The notes under the pieces are model-generated. The model did not search any database and was not told where the DNA came from. It saw only the letters and a program-made list of their open reading frames with translations. From assembly GCA_040756735.1 (NCBI GenBank), contig JBFLYC010000002.1, forward strand, positions 62,001 to 126,000: a DNA stretch of 64,000 nt. The letters are read 5' to 3'. This document shows positions 61,326-64,000 of this stretch, piece after piece (positions within the stretch are counted from its first letter, which is position 1; every line of letters begins with the position of its first letter). Both the position numbers and the translations under genes were made by a program. This DNA is from JBFLYC01 sp040756735 (GTDB taxonomy: Bacteria; Bacillota; DSM-16504; Desulfitibacterales; Desulfitibacteraceae).

Positions 61326-61657
61326 TCCTTTCCAAAGTGTTTTTGAAAGATCTGTTCTAACTGCACCTGGCATTCCTGGTGAAAGTTTGTGTATTTTTCA
61401 AGGAGCAGGCGGGCTTCTGCAGTTAATTCGGATTTCCCGCCGCCAGGCCCCCCTGTCTGGCTGGTTATTAACGTAAAACCAAGTTTTTCTTCAATATTTT
61501 TGATAAGGTTATAGGCTTGACTGTAAGACATCTTGAGTTCCCTTGCCGCACTGGTTAGGGAACCATGTTTTTCTATACCTTTAAGGAGAAAGCAGGGGCC
61601 TTCGCCGAAGACCTTGCCGTCTTTGTCAAGCCAAATTTTATATTTAAGCTTATACAC
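61322..61657 (-). CDS. ModE-like winged-helix regulator without a MOP domain
   Basis: 111 residues, the DNA-binding half of ModE: KIWLDKDGKVFGEGPCFLL and the LysR-like HTH (GSLTSAARELKMSYSQAYNL, about 33-52). No molybdate-binding MOP domain follows, so ligand sensing is doubtful, or done by a partner. GTG 61657 with AAGGAG eight bases upstream is preferred to the GTG 61666 that overlaps that site. Convergent with the DmsB-like gene; its location suggests it controls this molybdenum block, perhaps through the dyad at 57999. Confidence 0.85.
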   Translation of the reverse strand: MYKLKYKIWLDKDGKVFGEGPCFLLKGIEKHGSLTSAARELKMSYSQAYNLIKNIEEKLGFTLITSQTGGPGGGKSELTAEARLLLEKYTNFHQECQVQLEQIFQKHFGKD

Positions 61658-61832
61658 TTTCGTCACTCCTTGAGATATACTCCAGAATATCCTTCATGAA
61701 TTTATTAATATCATTTAATTCATGTGTAATTATCAGGTATAGTTCTTCTTCGTTAACTTGATGATACAGGTGTACTAACCTGTTGCGGTAGCCGGCCATT
61801 TTTGTCAGATTTTTAGAAAGGTCTTTACTAAA
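61650..61832 (-). pseudogene. Remnant of a HepT-type (HEPN) toxin gene
   Basis: The frame after a TAA at 61833 reads KDLSKNLTKMAGYRNRLVH and on through a typical HEPN C-terminus to the stop at 61650-61652. The RNase motif R-x4-6-H (RNRLVH) is present, but about 85 N-terminal residues are missing and no start signal is seen. It follows the MntA-like antitoxin gene on the same strand and its end overlaps the start of the ModE-like gene. Confidence 0.65.
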
Positions 61833-61864
61833 TTAGGGATAATCTTTGTTTAATTAAGAGCTTG

Positions 61865-62308
61865 TTAATGGGCACTTTCTATCTCCTCCAACAATTCGTC
61901 ATAATACATTTCTAAAAAAGGTTTAAAGTCCGCAGCCCTGCGAAGTATATTTTCCTCATAGTTATCCTTGAAATCTATATTTGAATAATAGAGGCATTTT
62001 CCGCAAATTACCTCACCTTGAAATACAGAATGATTCTCCTGGATAAAAACAAGGTCCAATGGAAATGGAGTAAACAAGTCTGACAGTTCATTATAAATTG
62101 AACTGTAGAGAATATATCTTTCCCTTGGTCCTGGGAGTGCTTTATCAAATACAATTCCAATATCTACATCTGTCAAAGGATCTGTAATAGCAACTTTTTT
62201 ACCTTCTAACAACTTAATCCCTGCTTCAACCTGGGAACCATAAATATATAATAGAGCTATATTGTATTTTTCACAAATCTGTTCTAGTTTTGGTAGGTTG
62301 TTGTTCAT
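61865..62308 (-). CDS. MntA-like nucleotidyltransferase (antitoxin of a HepT/MntA pair)
   Basis: 147-residue minimal nucleotidyltransferase: LLYIYGSQ (about 19-26) and the catalytic DVDIGIVF (about 47-54). Members of this group AMPylate and silence HepT RNases. The insertion between the GS motif and the DxD pair is longer than usual. The toxin gene downstream is broken (61650-61832), so the module is probably a relic. Start ATG 62308 with weak ribosome-site evidence. Confidence 0.75.
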   Translation of the reverse strand: MNNNLPKLEQICEKYNIALLYIYGSQVEAGIKLLEGKKVAITDPLTDVDIGIVFDKALPGPRERYILYSSIYNELSDLFTPFPLDLVFIQENHSVFQGEVICGKCLYYSNIDFKDNYEENILRRAADFKPFLEMYYDELLEEIESAH

Positions 62309-62416
62309 GGCAGTTGTGCCCCCTTTGATGGCTTTAATTATACCATTTAATGGTATTTAAGGAAAGGCAGGATTTGTTCCATAGGTTTTTAGTGCAATTT
62401 TTGGGCCAAATGGATA

Positions 62417-62446
62417 TAATAAGTAGGATAATAATAAGTAGGATAA
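62417..62446 (+). repeat. Perfect tandem duplication of 15 bases
   Basis: TAATAAGTAGGATAA at 62417-62431 and again at 62432-62446, just upstream of the YitT-family gene. Confidence 0.8.
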
Positions 62447-62480
62447 TAACCAGAGCAAATAATTAGAGGAGAGGTTTTAA

Positions 62481-63341
62481 GTGCCCTCTTTTATCAATAA
62501 GCAAACCATAATTGACTATTTCGGTATTTTAATTGGAGTTATAATTACTGCCCTGTCTTTAGTTTTGTTCATGGTTCCCAATAAAATTGCAGCCGGGGGA
62601 GTAAGTGGTCTGGCAACGGTGGTGTTTCATGTACTTGGATTTCCTGTGGGTATGACCATGCTCGCCATCAATATCCCCCTTTTTCTTTTCAGCGTAAAGG
62701 AATTAGGGGTAAGGTTCGGGTTAAAAACCTTGTTTGGGACTATCACCCTTTCTGTAGTAATTGACCTTTTAGAGCCTGCAGTTACTCCCTTAACTAGGGA
62801 CCCTCTTCTTGCCGCCCTTTATGGAGGGGTTCTTGCAGGCGTGGGTATCGGTATAGTATTTAAATTTGGTGGTACTACAGGTGGCACCGACTTGGGAGCT
62901 CAGCTTTTGAGGAAGTTTACAGGCATTAGTTCCGGTCAGGGGCTTTTGATCATTGATGCTTTTGTCATTACAATGGCTGCCATCTTTTTTAATGTGGAAC
63001 TGGCATTATTTGCTTTAATCGGCTTGATTGCTACTACCAAACTAATTGATATTGTCCAGGAAGGGTTTCACTATGCCAGGGCTGCTTTAATAGTTACAAA
63101 TAATCCTGAGGAAATAACCAGGGGTATCTTTGAACATCTAAACAGGGGCGCTACTATCCTTAAAGGAATGGGTGCCTATACCAGGCAGGAGAAGGATGTA
63201 CTGCTTGTAGTTATCAGCCGGGCCGAAGTAACGCGCCTAAAGACCATAGTACATAGAATGGATAATAAAGCCTTTGTGATTATTACCCATGTACATGAAG
63301 CGTTGGGTGAAGGCTTTAAAGATTTGGCTGACAAAGCCTAA
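62481..63341 (+). CDS. YitT-family membrane protein (DUF161/DUF2179)
   Basis: 286 residues: five to six membrane helices (about 10-200), with GGVSGLATVVFHVLGFPVGM (about 38-57) and GIVFKFGGTTGGTDLGAQLL (about 123-142), and the C-terminal cytoplasmic DUF2179 domain (about 210-280; RGATILKGMGAYTRQEKDVL). Membrane function unknown. GTG 62481 with AGAGGAGAGGT upstream. Followed 31 bases later by a transketolase gene. Confidence 0.88.
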   Translation: MPSFINKQTIIDYFGILIGVIITALSLVLFMVPNKIAAGGVSGLATVVFHVLGFPVGMTMLAINIPLFLFSVKELGVRFGLKTLFGTITLSVVIDLLEPAVTPLTRDPLLAALYGGVLAGVGIGIVFKFGGTTGGTDLGAQLLRKFTGISSGQGLLIIDAFVITMAAIFFNVELALFALIGLIATTKLIDIVQEGFHYARAALIVTNNPEEITRGIFEHLNRGATILKGMGAYTRQEKDVLLVVISRAEVTRLKTIVHRMDNKAFVIITHVHEALGEGFKDLADKA

Positions 63342-63372
63342 AAATATAACATTAGTCAGTGGAGGTAAATGT

Positions 63373-64000
63373 ATGGAGCTTCAAGAAAAACAAGATTTAG
63401 CCAAAGTTGCAAACACTATCAGGCAGGAGATAGTCAAGATGATTGGGCAGGCCGGTTCCGGCCATCCGGGCGGGTCCTTGTCGGGAGCCGATATCTTGAC
63501 TGTGCTTTATTTCAAGCGGCTCAGGATTGATCCCACAAACCCCATGGATCCCGGCAGGGATAGGTTTGTTTTATCCAAGGGGCACGCAGCACCTCTTTTA
63601 TATGCCACCCTGGCAGAAAAAGGGTTCTTCTCAAAGGACAAGCTGGCAACTCTCAGGAAATTAAACAGTGATCTGCAGGGTCATCCTGATATGAAAGCCT
63701 TACCTGGTGTGGAGATGTCCACAGGTTCTTTGGGACAGGGGATGGCAGTTGCCGGAGGAATAGCCCTGGCTGGGAAAATGGACAATGCTCGTTACAGGGT
63801 TTATGCCCTGGTTGGTGACGGCGAAGTCCAGGAAGGGCTTGTCTGGGAAGCAGCCATGCTGGCTGCCCATTATAAACTGGACAACTTCACAGTTATTTTA
63901 GACCACAATGGTTTGCAGATTGACGGCAGGATAGAAGAAGTAATGAATCCTGAACCCATAGCAGACAAGTGGAGGGCCTTTGGATGGAATGTCCTGGAGA
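63373..64000 (+). CDS. Transketolase, N-terminal subunit (3' end outside window)
   Basis: The frame from ATG 63373 (GGAGGT upstream) stays open to the window end. It shows the thiamine-diphosphate-binding half of transketolase: IGQAGSGHPGGSLSGAD, LSKGHAAPLLYA, GSLGQGMAVAGGIALAG and the Mg-TPP motif GDGEVQEG...N. Lengths of related split transketolases suggest about 275 residues in total, with a second subunit downstream. Works in the non-oxidative pentose phosphate pathway. Confidence 0.93.
   Translation, partial: MELQEKQDLAKVANTIRQEIVKMIGQAGSGHPGGSLSGADILTVLYFKRLRIDPTNPMDPGRDRFVLSKGHAAPLLYATLAEKGFFSKDKLATLRKLNSDLQGHPDMKALPGVEMSTGSLGQGMAVAGGIALAGKMDNARYRVYALVGDGEVQEGLVWEAAMLAAHYKLDNFTVILDHNGLQIDGRIEEVMNPEPIADKWRAFGWNVLE

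Overview
The window looks like a chromosomal piece of a strictly anaerobic Firmicute (Clostridia, Peptococcaceae-like). I infer this from the SLH-domain proteins with csaB (pyruvylated cell-wall polymer anchoring), clostridial-type multi-subunit [FeFe]-hydrogenase genes, the comFA-comFC-hpf-secA-prfB gene order, many GTG/TTG starts with strong AGGAGG-type ribosome sites, and intrinsic terminators. I cannot name the species from sequence alone. One 100-N assembly gap lies at 50383-50482, inside a tandem repeat.

Layout. 1-3.5 kb: end of a CtpA-type protease and an SLH protein. 3.5-4.2 kb: dense GGGGGAC-type repeats. 4.2-9.2 kb: TetR regulator plus an HlyD/ABC-2 exporter. 9.3-15.6 kb: RND pump (adaptor, RND, TolC-like protein) with a second TetR. 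15.6-23.7 kb: SLH subtilase, Na+-coupled NSS symporter, DUF5693 protein and CsaB. 23.8-33.9 kb: hydrogenase cluster (DRTGG, anti-sigma-type ATPase, HydS-like sensory hydrogenase, second DRTGG, PHP, then HydC, HATPase, 2Fe-2S protein, HydB-GltD fusion and catalytic HydA). 34.3-37.4 kb: a hydrogenase-like sensor fused to a sigma-54 activator, then two divergent sigma-54-type promoters, one reading into a 39-codon gene. 37.5-43 kb: murJ, fabZ, a TagO/WecA-like transferase, an SH3b protein and a phosphohexomutase. 43-52.5 kb: comFA, comFC, hpf, secA, frameshifted prfB and a DUF2993 protein. 52.5-55.8 kb: a phasin-like protein, a UbiB-like kinase and a small redox cluster (ferredoxin, Rieske, a glutaredoxin with an internal stop, FTR-like). 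55.8-61.7 kb: molybdenum block (modABC, a DMSO-reductase-family enzyme with its Fe-S subunit, a ModE-like regulator). 61.7-64 kb: a decayed HepT/MntA module, a YitT protein and the start of a transketolase.

How it fits together. The central theme is hydrogen. A probable electron-bifurcating NAD-linked hydrogenase sits beside two H-cluster-like sensor proteins: one in an operon with signalling proteins, the other carrying its own AAA+ sigma-54 activation domain. Immediately downstream of the latter are two divergent matches to the -24/-12 consensus, with a perfect TTGGAC-N6-GTCCAA dyad almost exactly midway between them. This is the best candidate for an undescribed regulatory system: a hydrogen- or redox-responsive sigma-54 switch controlling an orphan 39-residue protein and a short transcript. 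Dispersed GGGGAC/GTCCCC repeats, two copies of a hairpin element, and AAGTCAG-type low-complexity repeats fill most of the larger intergenic spaces.
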